The notes under the pieces: model-generated
The model's database searches: none
Seen by the model: the letters and a program-made list of their open reading frames with translations, nothing else
Told to the model about the DNA's origin: nothing
Made by a program: the position numbers and the translations under genes
Part shown: positions 1-11,400 of the stretch, one piece after another
Layout: each line of letters starts with the position of its first letter
Numbering within the stretch: the stretch's first letter is position 1
Assembly: GCA_049582805.1 (NCBI GenBank)
Contig: JBAUUR010000145.1
Span: 1-41,496, forward strand
DNA length: 41,496 nt
Direction of reading: 5' to 3'
Source of the DNA: CAVXFS01 sp049582805
GTDB taxonomy: Bacteria; Pseudomonadota; Gammaproteobacteria; Burkholderiales; Gallionellaceae

Positions 1-3
1 ATC

Positions 4-2184
4 ATGAGCAAGACCGGACGCAACGATCCATGCCCGTGCGGCAGCGGCAAGAAATACAAGCAATGCTGCCTGCTGCGCAAGGAGATTCCGGCCGCAAACA
101 AGCCTGCCATAAATACGGTGATCCCACAGGCCATTCAGGAAGCCATCGAACATCACCAGGCCGGGCGTCTGCCCGAGGCGGAGGCGATCTATCGGCAAAT
201 ACTCCAGGTAGAGCCCGGCCATCCGGATGCTTTGCATTTGCTGGGCATGCTTGCCCATCAGGTCGGCAGGAAAGAGATCGCTGTTGAACTGATCGGCAAG
301 GCGATCAAGGTAAATCCATCCGAACCCATGTATCACAATAATCTGGGAATGGCGCTCGAAACGCAAGGCAAGCTGGATGCGGCGGCTGAATGCTTTTGCA
401 AGGCGCTCTTGCTCAAGCCGGGTTATGCCAAGGCCCACTTCAATTTGGGGAATATTTTGCGGGCGCAGGGCAAGCTGGATGCCGCGGTCGCGAGCTACAA
501 CAATGCGATCCTATGCCAGCCGGATTATGCCGAGGCGCATAATAATCTGGGGAATGCGTTCAAAGATCAAGGGAAACTGGACGAAGCAGTCGAGCACTAT
601 CACACGGCGCTCGCGCTCAAACCGGATTATGCCGAGGCGCACAACAACCTGGGGAATGCGCGCAAAGACCAGGGCAGGCTGGACGAGGCGGTTGAACACT
701 ACAAGATGGCGATCGTATTTCAGCCGGGTTATGCCGAAGCTCACAATAACCTGGGCAATGCTTTCAAAGACCTCAAGCAGCTGGATGCAGCATTGGCGAG
801 TTATAGCAAAGCCATCGCCATCAAGCCTGACCATGCAGATGCTTACTTCAACCAGGGTAATGTACTCAAAGAACTCAATCAGCTGGATTCAGTATTGGCA
901 AGTTATGACAAAGCCATCGCCATCAAACCTGACTATGCAGAAGCTTACATCAACCGTGGAACTGTACTTCAGGAGCTCAAGCAGTTCGATGCCGCACTGG
1001 CGAACTACGACGAAGCCATTGCCATCAAACCTGACCATGCAGATGCTTACAACAACCGGGGGAATGTACTCAAAGATCAAGGCAGGCTGGATAAAGCGGC
1101 CCAGCACTACCACAAGGCGCTCTCACTGAAACCGGATTATGCCGAGGCACACCATAATTTGGGGATTGTGCTTACCGAGCAGGGCAAGTTGGAAGCAGCT
1201 GTCGAGAGTTATCACGAGGCGCTGTCGCTCAAGCCTGGCTATGCAGAGGGACTCTGGAACAAAGCTCTGCTTTGCCTGTTGCTTGGAGATTTTGACAAAG
1301 GCTGGGAAGGATATGAATGGCGCTGGAAGAATGATAACTTAAAGTTGTCCCCAAGAAATTTCACTCAACCGCTATGGGCGGGCAAGGAGTCATTGGCGGG
1401 CAAGACAATTCTTCTGCACAGCGAACAGGGATTGGGTGACGCCATACAATTCTGTCGATACGCCCGGATGGTTGCCGATTTGGGGGCAGATGTAATTTTG
1501 GAAGTGAAACCCCCGTTATTCAATTTACTTGCGAACCTCGACGGCGTTTCACAATTAGTCGCAAATGGCAGTTCACTCCCCGCATTTGACTTTCACTGTC
1601 CCTTATTGAGCCTGCCTCTGGCATTCAAAACCAATATGGGCAGCATTCCCGCTTCAACACCTTATTTAACTGCCGATGCCGGCAAAGTGGCGCGTTGGCA
1701 CGTCAAATTGGGGGCAAAAAGCAACCCTCGTGTGGGTTTGGTATGGAGCGGCAATGCTCAGCATAAGAACGACCGCAACCGCAGCGTGTTGTTGTCTGAA
1801 TTATTAAAACATTTGCCTGATGATTATCAATATGTGAGCTTGCAAAAAGAACGGCGGGAGGAGGATAGGGAAATTCTCCAATCCCGCCCGGATATCCTGC
1901 ACTTTGGGGACGAGCTAAATGATTTCAGCGATACGGCAGCCTTATGCGAACTGGTGGATGTCATCATCAGCGTGGATACGAGTGTTGCGCATCTTGCCGG
2001 CGCTTTGGGCAAGCAAGTCTGGATTCTCCTGCCGTTCATGCCCGATTGGCGTTGGCTATTGGATAGAAGCGATAGTCCGTGGTACCCAACTGCAAAATTG
2101 TTCAGGCAGGAAAAAAATGGCGATTGGGAGGGGGTGTTTGAAAAAGTCAGATCGGATTTGGTCAGGTCAGTATTTTGCAGATAG
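4..2184 (+). CDS. SEC-C / TPR protein with C-terminal glycosyltransferase-like domain
   Basis: The 726-residue protein starts with a SEC-C zinc-binding motif (residues about 6-22, pattern CPCGSGKKY-x-x-CC). Roughly eleven TPR units follow (about residues 45-425), with the recurring signature YAEAHNNLGN and A-I-KPD-A-A. The last ~260 residues (about 460-720) resemble the GT-B/GT9-like domain found at the C-terminus of many proteobacterial TPR proteins: GLGDAIQF near 475, GLVWSGN near 578 and the donor-site-like VDTSVAHLAGALGK near 657. The family is often assumed to transfer sugars to proteins or surface glycans; donor and acceptor cannot be read from sequence. No signal peptide is seen, so it is probably cytoplasmic. 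Next to large exported adhesins, a role in adhesin glycosylation is possible but inferred. The start lies at the window edge, so any upstream operon partner is out of view. Confidence 0.88.
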   Translation: MSKTGRNDPCPCGSGKKYKQCCLLRKEIPAANKPAINTVIPQAIQEAIEHHQAGRLPEAEAIYRQILQVEPGHPDALHLLGMLAHQVGRKEIAVELIGKAIKVNPSEPMYHNNLGMALETQGKLDAAAECFCKALLLKPGYAKAHFNLGNILRAQGKLDAAVASYNNAILCQPDYAEAHNNLGNAFKDQGKLDEAVEHYHTALALKPDYAEAHNNLGNARKDQGRLDEAVEHYKMAIVFQPGYAEAHNNLGNAFKDLKQLDAALASYSKAIAIKPDHADAYFNQGNVLKELNQLDSVLASYDKAIAIKPDYAEAYINRGTVLQELKQFDAALANYDEAIAIKPDHADAYNNRGNVLKDQGRLDKAAQHYHKALSLKPDYAEAHHNLGIVLTEQGKLEAAVESYHEALSLKPGYAEGLWNKALLCLLLGDFDKGWEGYEWRWKNDNLKLSPRNFTQPLWAGKESLAGKTILLHSEQGLGDAIQFCRYARMVADLGADVILEVKPPLFNLLANLDGVSQLVANGSSLPAFDFHCPLLSLPLAFKTNMGSIPASTPYLTADAGKVARWHVKLGAKSNPRVGLVWSGNAQHKNDRNRSVLLSELLKHLPDDYQYVSLQKERREEDREILQSRPDILHFGDELNDFSDTAALCELVDVIISVDTSVAHLAGALGKQVWILLPFMPDWRWLLDRSDSPWYPTAKLFRQEKNGDWEGVFEKVRSDLVRSVFCR

Positions 2185-2625
2185 CCTGAGTCTGCTTTCG
2201 AGCGGGGCTGAGAAAGTGTACGCAATGCGCGAGAGAAAGGATCATCCGAGTTTGTGGCGCTGCCTAGGATAAATTTGGGCAGGTGCAATAATTGTGCAAT
2301 CTGGCTGTGTAAAAATTGCACAGGCATCTCGCCCCAAGATTCAGGTGATTCCTTCTTGTTTCCGCAAGTCAGATAATCATTGGCTTCGGCAACCGCCGAC
2401 CTGAGGCGACGATCCATCTTTCCGGGTGTGCTTGGGCATAGGGTTAGCGAGACCCTGTTAAGCCGATTTTGCAAGCGATTTAAAAATCTTGAAATTCAAT
2501 TCTTGAAGATCGCATTTCGGCGGGAACTGGAATTCAAAATGTTTTCATTGCAGATGGGAAGTCGAGACGGGTGCAGCGGCAAGAAATATGAATTCCCGGA
2601 GGAAAATCTGGCGAGGCACTTCAGC
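2185..2625. other. Intergenic region, no convincing gene
   Basis: About 440 bp separate the TPR gene from the pseudopilin. Open frames run through it, but none has a recognisable domain. The pseudopilin frame stays open back to about 2380, yet the residues before 2626 look non-coding. The region holds a dyad at 2293-2322 (listed separately) and would be expected to contain the promoter for the long downstream array. I could not assign -35/-10 boxes with confidence. Confidence 0.6.
2293..2322. promoter_or_regulatory. Inverted repeat, candidate operator
   Basis: The arms TGTGCAAT (2293-2300) and ATTGCACA (2315-2322) are perfect complements separated by 14 bases. A further TGCAAT copy lies just upstream at 2284-2289. 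Repeated TGCAAT half-sites in both orientations upstream of a large operon suggest a regulator-binding site; function is inferred only. Confidence 0.35.
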
Positions 2626-3228
2626 ATGAAGCCCGAAGCGGGGTTCACTTATCTGGGCTTGCTCATTCTGTTGGCGATTATGGGGATCGTAAGCGCTGTC
2701 GCTGTGCAAGTGGGCGTCGTTATGCATAGACGCGCGGCTGAAGAAGCCCTTCTCAATGTGGGCAGCGAGTTCAGCCGGGCACTTGAGAGTTACCGGCGGG
2801 CGACACCCGCCGGGCAGCCTGATGAGCCTTCGACATTGCAGGATTTGCTGAGGGATCCGCGTTTTCCCGGCGTGGTACGCCATTTGCGCAAGCTTTACTA
2901 TGATCCGATAACCGGACAGCAGGATTGGGGAATCCAGCGCGAGGAGGAGTCAAAGCAGATTGTCGGGGTGTTCAGCCTGTCGGATGCCAAGCCGATCAAG
3001 ATCGCCAATTTTGATTTGCGCTTTAAGGATTTTGCGGGGAAGTCTTCTTATCAGGAATGGGTGTTCACCAGCACACAGGCCGACGCGGGGTCCTCCCGAG
3101 GGTCAACATTCATCAGCCCTCTGGAGTTGATGGGAGAGCCGCAGGCAAATCCAGCCACAAACCCCTCGACAGACTCATCAAACCAGCTGCCGCCCGGAAG
3201 GACCAGCCCACTTGAGCTGATGAACTGA
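2626..3228 (+). CDS. Type II secretion-like pseudopilin with Gly at mature position 5
   Basis: This is a 200-residue protein if started at ATG 2626, where the prepilin leader MKPEAG is followed directly by the FTYLGLLILLAIMG hydrophobic helix. Prepilin peptidase would cut after G6. The mature protein then begins FTYLG, so the usual Glu at +5 is Gly, which is atypical for major (pseudo)pilins but seen in GFTYL-type proteins. The remainder is a globular pseudopilin domain with a YYDPITGQQDWG stretch and a proline/serine-rich tail in which SPLELM occurs twice. An alternative ATG at 2539 would add a long leader without obvious merit. It lies immediately upstream of the TPS genes, while the other Gsp genes sit 21 kb away at the end of the same array. 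Confidence 0.78.
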   Translation: MKPEAGFTYLGLLILLAIMGIVSAVAVQVGVVMHRRAAEEALLNVGSEFSRALESYRRATPAGQPDEPSTLQDLLRDPRFPGVVRHLRKLYYDPITGQQDWGIQREEESKQIVGVFSLSDAKPIKIANFDLRFKDFAGKSSYQEWVFTSTQADAGSSRGSTFISPLELMGEPQANPATNPSTDSSNQLPPGRTSPLELMN

Positions 3229-3243
3229 TCGGGCTCCGATCAG
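3225..3243. other. Short hairpin after pseudopilin gene
   Basis: CTGATCGG (3225-3232) and CCGATCAG (3236-3243) form an 8-bp perfect stem with a 3-nt loop overlapping the pseudopilin stop codon. No T-tract follows, so it is not a classical intrinsic terminator. It could be a weak pause or an mRNA-stability element. Confidence 0.4.
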
Positions 3244-3299
3244 GCCGATTAAACTGCTTTCATTAGCCTGTAACAATATCTCGCGATAATCAGAAAACC

Positions 3300-5459
3300 G
3301 TGTTCAATACAAAATGCCCGACTTTGCTGGTGCTTGCAGCCACCCTGCGCTTCAAAGTGGGTGTGGCGGCTTGCATCCTCTTGCCCGGATTGATCGTGGC
3401 TTGCGCCCCGGCCATGGCAGTGGGCCCGTCCGTTCCGGACGAAGCGTCCGCCGAAATGGCACGCACGGCGCCGGAAGAAATCAGCGTGGCGCAATTGAAG
3501 AAAGCGGCGGGACAAGGTGATGCGGGAGCGCAGACTGCACTGGGCCTGATGTATGAGCAAGGAAAGAACGTGGGACGGGACTATAAAAAAGCGGTGATGT
3601 GGTACCGGAAAGCGGCGAAGCAAGGTCATGGGCAAGCATTGTACAACCTTGGCCGGATACACGAAATGGCGCTGGGTGAGCCGCAGGACATGGCGAAAGC
3701 GGTGCAGCGTTATGCCGATGCCGCGAAGCTTGGAAACGCGGATGCGCAACGCAGGCTAAGCCAGATGTTTGAAGCGGGGGAAAGCGTGGCGCGGAACAAC
3801 AAGGACGCGGCGGAGTGGTATCGCCGGAACACCGAACGGGCTCAGCAGGAAGCCGAAGCCAAGGCGCAGGAAGAAGCGCGCCGGCAAGCGGAAACCCGGG
3901 CGAGGGAGGCGGCCGCGAAAGCAGAGGCTGCGGCGCGTGCCAAGACCGACCCGGCAAACGGCATGCCACTTTTCAGCATCTACGAATATACGGTGGATGG
4001 CAACAGCCTGCTGTCTGACTTGGCCGTTGAAAATGCCGTTTCGACTTTCATGGGTGATGGCAAGACGTTGCGCGACGTGGAGAGCGCCCGTGCAGCGCTG
4101 GAACGCGCCTATCATGATGCCGGCTACCTGACCGTGGTGGTTTCGATTCCCGAGCAGAATGTCGATTCCGGAGCGGTCGCGCTGCATGTGGTCGAGGCGG
4201 GCATCGAGCGGCTGAAGGTCAAGGGGGCCGAATACGCACTGCCCAGCGTCATCAAATCGCGTGTGCCGGAGCTGGCAGAGGGCAACGTGCCAAATTTCAA
4301 CACGATGCAGACTGAGTTGACGGCGCTCAACCGCGGCGCCGATGTCAAGGTCACACCCGTCCTGCGCGCAGGCAAAGAGCCCGGAACGGTGGAGGTGCAG
4401 CTCGATGTGGAGGACCAGTTGGCGGTGCATGGCAGTGTTGAATTGAGCAACCGCCAGACGCCCAACACGACGCCCGAACGCCTGTCAGCTTCCTTGCGCT
4501 ACGACAATTTGTGGCAGCGCGGCCACAGCTTCGGGCTGACCATGCAGGTCGCGCCGGAGCGGCCGTCGGATGCGCGGGTGCTGGCGGGAACCTATGTAAT
4601 GCCGGTCGATTTCGCAGGCGATTCGCTGACAGTGTACGGGGTGCATTCACGCAGCCAGTTTGCCAGCCTTGCCGATGCGCCCGGACTGGGGCTGCTTGGA
4701 AACACGGACACACTCGGCACGCGTTTTACCCTGCCGCTGGGAAGCACTGCCGACTATTCGCAGACTTTTGCGGTTGGGGTGGATTACAAGGACGTGAAAC
4801 AGACCCTGGTGGCAGGGGGCATCGGCACGAATTCTCCGATTACTTATGTACCGCTGGTGGCAACCTATACCGGCAACCTGTTTGGCCAGAACCGCAGCAC
4901 GACGCTGGATATGACGGCGACCTCGGGCCTGCGCGGTTTTTTTGGCAACAACGATGCCGAATTCGATGCCAAGCGCAGTGGCGCCTCGGCAAATTTCCTG
5001 ACCCTGCACACTGGCTTGCAGCACACCGAGAACTTATCCCGCTGGGCGCTTTATGGCAAGCTGGAAATGCAGCTATCGTCCGGCCCGCTGGTTCCCACGG
5101 AACAGTTCCTTGCCGGTGGCGCCGAGAGCGTACGGGGCTATCTCGAAGGCGAAGTGGCCGGCGATTCCGGGGTGCGTGGCACGGTCGAGTTGCGCACGCC
5201 GACGTCTAGCCTTGGAAGCAAGACCTCGGCTTGGCGTTGGTCAGGCTTGGCCTTCTTTGATACGGCTTGGCTGTCGATCCGGCAGCCGGTGCCACCCCAG
5301 CCGGAAACGCAACGGCTAAGCGGTACGGGTTTCGGATTGCGATTGGCCGCACCGCACGGTTTGACTGTCGATTTGGATGCCGCCCACGCCCTGCTCGCCA
5401 GCGATATCACCCGTGCCGGTGAAAATCGTTTGCTTGCGCGCGCCTTGTGGGCTTTCTGA
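3300..5459 (+). CDS. TpsB outer-membrane transporter (ShlB/FhaC family) with N-terminal Sel1 repeats
   Basis: The 719-residue protein has a GTG start that gives a signal peptide ending near the AMA of residues 36-40; an internal ATG near the AMA would remove the signal. Three Sel1-type repeats (about residues 70-180, e.g. ALGLMYEQGKNVGRDYKKA and AEWYRR) are followed by an Ala/Glu/Arg-rich coiled coil (about 180-215). Two POTRA domains (about 220-375) and a ShlB-type 16-strand barrel come next. The barrel carries the family's L6-loop motif VRGY (in GGAESVRGYLEG) near residue 611. FhaC-family proteins secrete a cognate TpsA exoprotein across the outer membrane without ATP. Here the partner is the giant gene immediately downstream, whose start overlaps this stop codon. 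The Sel1 plus coiled-coil extension is not part of a standard TpsB and suggests a periplasmic partner. Confidence 0.92.
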   Translation: MFNTKCPTLLVLAATLRFKVGVAACILLPGLIVACAPAMAVGPSVPDEASAEMARTAPEEISVAQLKKAAGQGDAGAQTALGLMYEQGKNVGRDYKKAVMWYRKAAKQGHGQALYNLGRIHEMALGEPQDMAKAVQRYADAAKLGNADAQRRLSQMFEAGESVARNNKDAAEWYRRNTERAQQEAEAKAQEEARRQAETRAREAAAKAEAAARAKTDPANGMPLFSIYEYTVDGNSLLSDLAVENAVSTFMGDGKTLRDVESARAALERAYHDAGYLTVVVSIPEQNVDSGAVALHVVEAGIERLKVKGAEYALPSVIKSRVPELAEGNVPNFNTMQTELTALNRGADVKVTPVLRAGKEPGTVEVQLDVEDQLAVHGSVELSNRQTPNTTPERLSASLRYDNLWQRGHSFGLTMQVAPERPSDARVLAGTYVMPVDFAGDSLTVYGVHSRSQFASLADAPGLGLLGNTDTLGTRFTLPLGSTADYSQTFAVGVDYKDVKQTLVAGGIGTNSPITYVPLVATYTGNLFGQNRSTTLDMTATSGLRGFFGNNDAEFDAKRSGASANFLTLHTGLQHTENLSRWALYGKLEMQLSSGPLVPTEQFLAGGAESVRGYLEGEVAGDSGVRGTVELRTPTSSLGSKTSAWRWSGLAFFDTAWLSIRQPVPPQPETQRLSGTGFGLRLAAPHGLTVDLDAAHALLASDITRAGENRLLARALWAF

Positions 5460-8400
5460 TGGCTATGACGATATCGCCGACAACATGGAAATCGGCCCGG
5501 GCAAGCGGTGACGTATTGCTGCGGCGCTCGCCCATTGCGGCTAGCTTGGCGGGGCTGGGCCGTCTGGCCAGCGTCGTTCAGTTGATCGGCGTAGCCAGCT
5601 TACCCGCGTTGATGGCGGCCGGCGTGCTGCTGTGCGGCAATGTCTGGGCGCAACCCCCCGCTCCCAACGCCTTGCCGACTTTGTCGAATTCCAACCCTGC
5701 ATTGAGCACTACATACGGTGCGCCCATTAACTATCAAACCAATGGCAACAAAGCCACTATCACCCAGACTGCCCCGACCAATATCGTCAATTGGAACAGC
5801 TTCAACATTGGCTCTGCCGCCAGCGTGAACATCGTTCAGCCTTCGTCCACGGCGGTGTTGCTGAACAATGTGAGTGCAGGCACCGGCGCCACCTCGACCG
5901 AGATCGATGGTATGCTCAACGCCAATGGCCGCGTGTACATCTACGACCCGAACGGCATCATCTTTGGCAAGACGGCAGTAGTCAATGTCGATACATTGAT
6001 CGCGAGTTCGCTCAAGTTCGACGAGTCGCGGGTCATCGCCGGCTTGTTGCAATCTGGGTTGACACCGGTGCTGGGAGCCGATCCGGCCTTGGCTGGCGTG
6101 CCCGGCGCCGTGCAAGTGGAAGGCGATGCCAGCGGGCAGGCGACGCTAAATGCGAACAATGGCGGTTTGATCCTGCTGGCGGCGCCGACAGTTGTCAACA
6201 ACGGCCTATTGAACGCTCCCGACGGCCAGGTGATTCTGGCCGCCGGCAGCAAGGTTTATCTGGCAGCCCCCCCAGCCGGCCAGACGGCCCTGCGCGGTCT
6301 GCTGGTTGAGGTTTGCAACGACTCTGTGAGCTGCTCGAATCAGCCCTCTTCAAGTACCGGCACCAGTCTCGCGGAAAACGGCGCGTCCGGCCAGATCAAG
6401 GTCGGCCAAGGCAATGCCACCATGATCGGCTATGCGGTCAATCAGAATGGCCTTATCTCCGCCACAACATCGGTGAACCTCAATGGGTCGATTTACCTGT
6501 ACGCGCGCGACCAGGCGACTGCGGCGGATGGCTCCGGGCCGGCTAAGCGCACCGGCAATCTGGTGCTGGGGCCGAACAGTGTCACCGAAGTGCTGCCGAC
6601 GTTGAGCGATCCGTCGACGATCAGTGCGACGACCCCTTTCAACAAGTCGGATGTTGAGCTGGACGGGGCGAACATCCAGCTGCAGCAAAATGCCGACATT
6701 ATTGCGCCGGGCGGCAATGTCACGATCAGCGCCCAGGGATTGCCCAATCAAAATTACATTGATCCCACGACCGGCATTATTGACCCCACGACTGCTACTG
6801 CGCCCCGCGTCGATTTTGCGCAAGGCAGTCTAGTTGACGTCTCCGGCAGCAGCGGTACGGTGCTACCGATGTCAAGCAACGTCATTTCGGTCAACCTGCG
6901 CGGCACCGAACTGGCCGACAATGTGGTACTGCGCAATTCGCCCCTCTACGGAACCACGGTAAATGTTGATATCCGCACGGGTACGGCAATCGCCAACATC
7001 AGCGGCTGGCTCGATCAGGTTCAGTACAACATTGGCCAGCTTAATGCCGCAGGCGGAACGGTCAATGTCAGCGCCGATGGCGCCATCATCCAGCGAGCAG
7101 GCAGCGCGATCAATGTCAACGGAGGCTGGGTGGAGTATCAGTCGGGCTACGTCAATACCACCCAAATGCAATTACCCAACGGCAATCTGGTCGACATCGG
7201 CTCGGCGGCGGCCAATACCTTGTATACCGCCGCCGTCAACCTGCCGAATAGTCCGGCCAATTTTGAGGCCGGATATGTTCAGGGCAGCAGCGCGGGCACG
7301 GTGCAATTTTCGGCGCCGATCATAGTGCAGCAGGGTACGCTTAGCGGCCAAGCCGGACCTGCTGGCCCCTATCAGCGCGACGTGACAGCCGTTGACTCTT
7401 GGCACTCTGTCACTAACTCTTCTGGTGTCGTTGTTCCCATCAGCAAGGTCGTGTTCGGCTACCCCCAGGGGGGGCAGTTGGAGATCGGCAACGTGAACGA
7501 CAGTTTGGTGAATCCGACAACAGGACAGATTAATATATCGGCTCAGATCAATCCAAACGGCCCAGGTGCCACCTCCGACCAGTTCGTCTATACCGGGGAC
7601 TTGCTGATTGGCGGCACCGCAACGGAGACAGCGGTTCCGCCGCAGGTGGGCGCTGCATTCGACCTCAACAATGCTGACCAGCGCCTGCTGGCCACGAGTC
7701 TGAATCTTGATCCTGTAGCGCTGTCTTCCGACGGCTTCAGCCGTATTTCGGTGCTAACATCCGGCAACATAGATGTCACTGTGCCGCTGGTATTGGCACC
7801 CGGTGGCCATTTGTGGCTGGGCGCGGGACAGAGTCAGCTGAGCACAAATCCGGGGGGTGACATCACCTTCAGCGCCCCGGTGACGATACCCGGCGGTTCA
7901 GTGACTGCGGCGGCGTCGGGCACCCTGCTGGTCGCCGACGGGGAGACTATCAATCTGGCGGGGCTATGGACCAACGATCAGTCTCAGGCGTCGCCTGTCC
8001 TTGATGCGACGGGCAATCTGGTTACCCCCCTGGTACTGAAGGGCGGTGCAGCGAATTTATCCGCGCAGGAGGTGGACATCGGCAACAATGTCAGCATCGA
8101 TGTCTCCGCAGGCGCCTGGTCAAATGCGCAAGCCCGGATCACCCAAGGGAGCGCCGGCAGTATCACGCTACAGGCCGTTCCACCGGATCCACAGACGCCT
8201 TCCGATGCTATTTTGCAACTTGGCGCGGGGCTGAATCTGTCGGGTTACGGATTTTCCTCGGGCGGCAGCCTTACGCTGATTGGCCGCAATGTGTCAATTG
8301 GCGCGCCTCCTCTTTATGCCGACAATGACGATCTGTGGCTGCAGCCGGAATTTTTCCAGCAGGGCGGCTTCACCAGTTACGATATCGAAGCCAACGTCAA

Positions 8401-11400
8401 TTTCGACGTGCAGGCAAATACGGTGGTACAACCTCTCGCATTGAGCTGGCAGCTCAATCCGGGGTCTGGCACGCTTGCATCGGGAACGATGGCCACTGTG
8501 GCCAGCCCCATCCTGCTTGACCTCAGCGGACCAGTGGGGGGGAGTACGCGACCAGCTACCAACATGACATTCCGCGCCAGAGCCTGTGCATCGACGAATA
8601 GTCCGGACTGTGCTGGCGTGCTGACGGTGGAAGACGGCGCACAGCTGTTGATGGATCCCGGCGCCAATCTGAATTTGTACGCGGGACGTCAACTGACGGA
8701 ACTCGGAACCCTGAATGCACCGGGCGGCAACATCTCGCTGGGATTGACGACGCCGGTTTCCGTCCCTGACCCATCGAGCAGTATCTGGTTCGGCCCCAAT
8801 GCGCAAGTACTGGCAAACGGTTCTCTGCAACGCCTGTACACCAATGGGGCCGGGGTGAGCAACGGCAACGTGCTCGATGGCGGCACCATCCAGATCGGCG
8901 GGATCGGCTACGGATCGGATGGCGTATTGTTAGGGGCCGATGGTTATGTGGTCGCCGAAAAAGGATCGGTGTTCGATGTCAGCGGCGTCTATGCATCCAA
9001 CTTGACCTTTATGTCGAATGGCATCCTCACGCCAAAGCAGGGTGTAGCCAGTTCCGGTGGCAGCATCGAAATCCTGGCCCGCGAGGGACTGCTATTTGAG
9101 GGCACCCTTAAAGGTGCTGCAGGCGGAACGGGCGCCAATGGCGGCTCACTGACAGTGGACCTGGAAACGGGAGATTATCAGAGCAACGATGATATTTTAA
9201 CCATCTTGCCTACGTCGACTTTGGTTGGGGCCGACACCATTATTCCTCTAAGCTTGCAACCGAACCAGCCCATTATTGCTGATGTGACAGGTACTGGCAC
9301 CCAAAAGGGGCAGGATCTTGGCTGGTTCCTTACAGGTTCCCGGCCTGGCGCCAACGCCAAGTATGCCGGAGAGGGCTGGATTCCCGTTGCATCCTTTGCT
9401 GATGGCCGCTTCGGGACCCTGGAGTTTACGAGCCAGAATGTCCTGGCGTTCGGTTTGGGGCAGCAAGATTTGGGGCTGTCGGCCTTGAATACGCTGATTC
9501 TGAATGCGCCGAACTTGACCGCTTTCAATAATTTGTTGAATAACTCGGTTCTGGCCACCCAAGATAATCCGGTCAGCCATACATTGACGCTGACTGCCCC
9601 TTATATCGAATTCGGCAGTGCTGACCCGAACTATCAATCGCCCAGCGCCAGCAGCACCGGTAATGCACAACTGGTACTAAACGGGACAACGATAGACCTG
9701 ATTGGCAACAGCGCCCTGCAGGGCTTTAGCGCCGCCACCCTGAATGCTGCAGCGGACATCCGTCTGGTCGGTTTCGATGCTACAGACGCAAACGGCAATG
9801 CCACCGGTTACACGCAGGGATCACTGGCGATGATAGGCAATCTGACCCTGACCGATGCGCAGACCTACCCGACTACCCTGAGCGACTACACGTTCATGGT
9901 CGCCGGCAATGGCACGGATCCCGCTTCCGGAACGATGACCTTCACTTCAAACGGCAACACCCCACAGCAGGTGTTGTCGGCCGGAGGCAGCCTGACGGTC
10001 ATCGCGCAGCATATTGTCCAGGCCGGCGTGGTCGAGGCGCCCTTCGGTTCGATCACGCTCGGCAATATTGATGCAACACCCTTGTCCGGCACACGGTCAA
10101 CCGACGAAAACCCGATACCCAGCCCGAACAACCCGATCTTCTTTGGTTCGATCTTGCTGGACAACCTCAACTTTCCCAATAATTCCTACAATGCCCCTGT
10201 CAGCAAGCCGATTATTACTGCCGATCTGGAGTATACGCCAGGCAGCGTGACCTCGGTCGCCGGTTCCGGAGTGGTGCCTTTCGGCACAGTGGACAACGGA
10301 GCCGTTCCTTCGGATAGCACTTGGGTGTATTCAAGCTTGGCCGAATTCGACGTAAATCCGACCGGTACTGGCATTAGCGGTCTGCCAGCGCGGGCGTTGC
10401 CCGCCAAGGCGATCATTTCGAATGCGCAGACCATCGAGGCAGACAGCGGCTCGGTGCAGAATCTATCCGGGGGCGGTTCGCTGTTAGCTTACGAATTCAC
10501 GCCAGGCAGTGGTGGATCGAAGGACGTGCTGGACAGTAGTACAACGTTTGCCATCAACCCGAATTATCAGGGCAGCGTGGCGCCGATTGACGGCGCGTAT
10601 GGCAGCGCTGGGTTAAAGCCGGGCGACAGCGTATATCTGTCTGGAATGCCTGGTCTGCCGGCCGGCACCTACACTCTGCTGCCGGCCCATTATGCATTGC
10701 TACCAGGTGGCTTCAGCATCACGGCCGCCCCCAACACGCGCAACATGCAGCCAAGCAGCAACATTGTGCTACCAGACGGTTCTGAACTCATTGCCGGCAA
10801 TTCGACGGCGTCCGGATTCGGGTTAGGGGGCAGCACGCGCTCCAACGGCTTTATCGTTTCTTCTGGCGCCGTGGTCAGCCAGCATTCGCAATTCACCCTC
10901 TTCGACGCCACGTCCTACTTTACCAATGAAGCCGTGGCTGCGGGGGTTTCCCGGCCTGAACTGCCGATTGATGGCGGTTATATCGCCTTCGATGTTTCGG
11001 GAACGGACTCATCCGCTCTGACTTTTAACAGCACCATTGATCTGGGTGCGGCCTCAGGACAGGTAATCGATCCATCGTTCAACAACACGACCTGGACTGG
11101 CACCATTGATTTGGCTGCGGCTAGCGGCGGGTGGGCGGGTATCGCGGACATTTCGGCGCCGCAGATCGAGGTTGTTTCAGATATCCAAGGGGGAACAACT
11201 GACGGTGTTAAACTGGTGGCCGGTGATCTGACTGCACTGGGGGCGGATAGCCTGTTGCTCGGCGGCTTGCGGGATACGAGCGGCGGAAGTATGCAAATTA
11301 CAACTCCAAACAGTCAAGGCAATGTTACGCCCAGCACTGTAACGCTCAGCAACGACGCGCAGCACCCATTGAGCGGCCCCGATATCATAATCGTGGCCAA

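Noticed and set aside
2573..2588. A 16-bp exact match to the SEC-C coding region at 41-56 (gcagcggcaagaaata) upstream of the pseudopilin, reading GCSGKKYE in frame.
   Set aside because: Only half of the motif is present and the second cysteine cluster is missing. It may be a tiny relic but is too short to call.
2380..2625. Upstream extension of the pseudopilin open frame.
   Set aside because: The prepilin leader requires a start close to the G/F cleavage site, and the extension does not look like protein-coding sequence.
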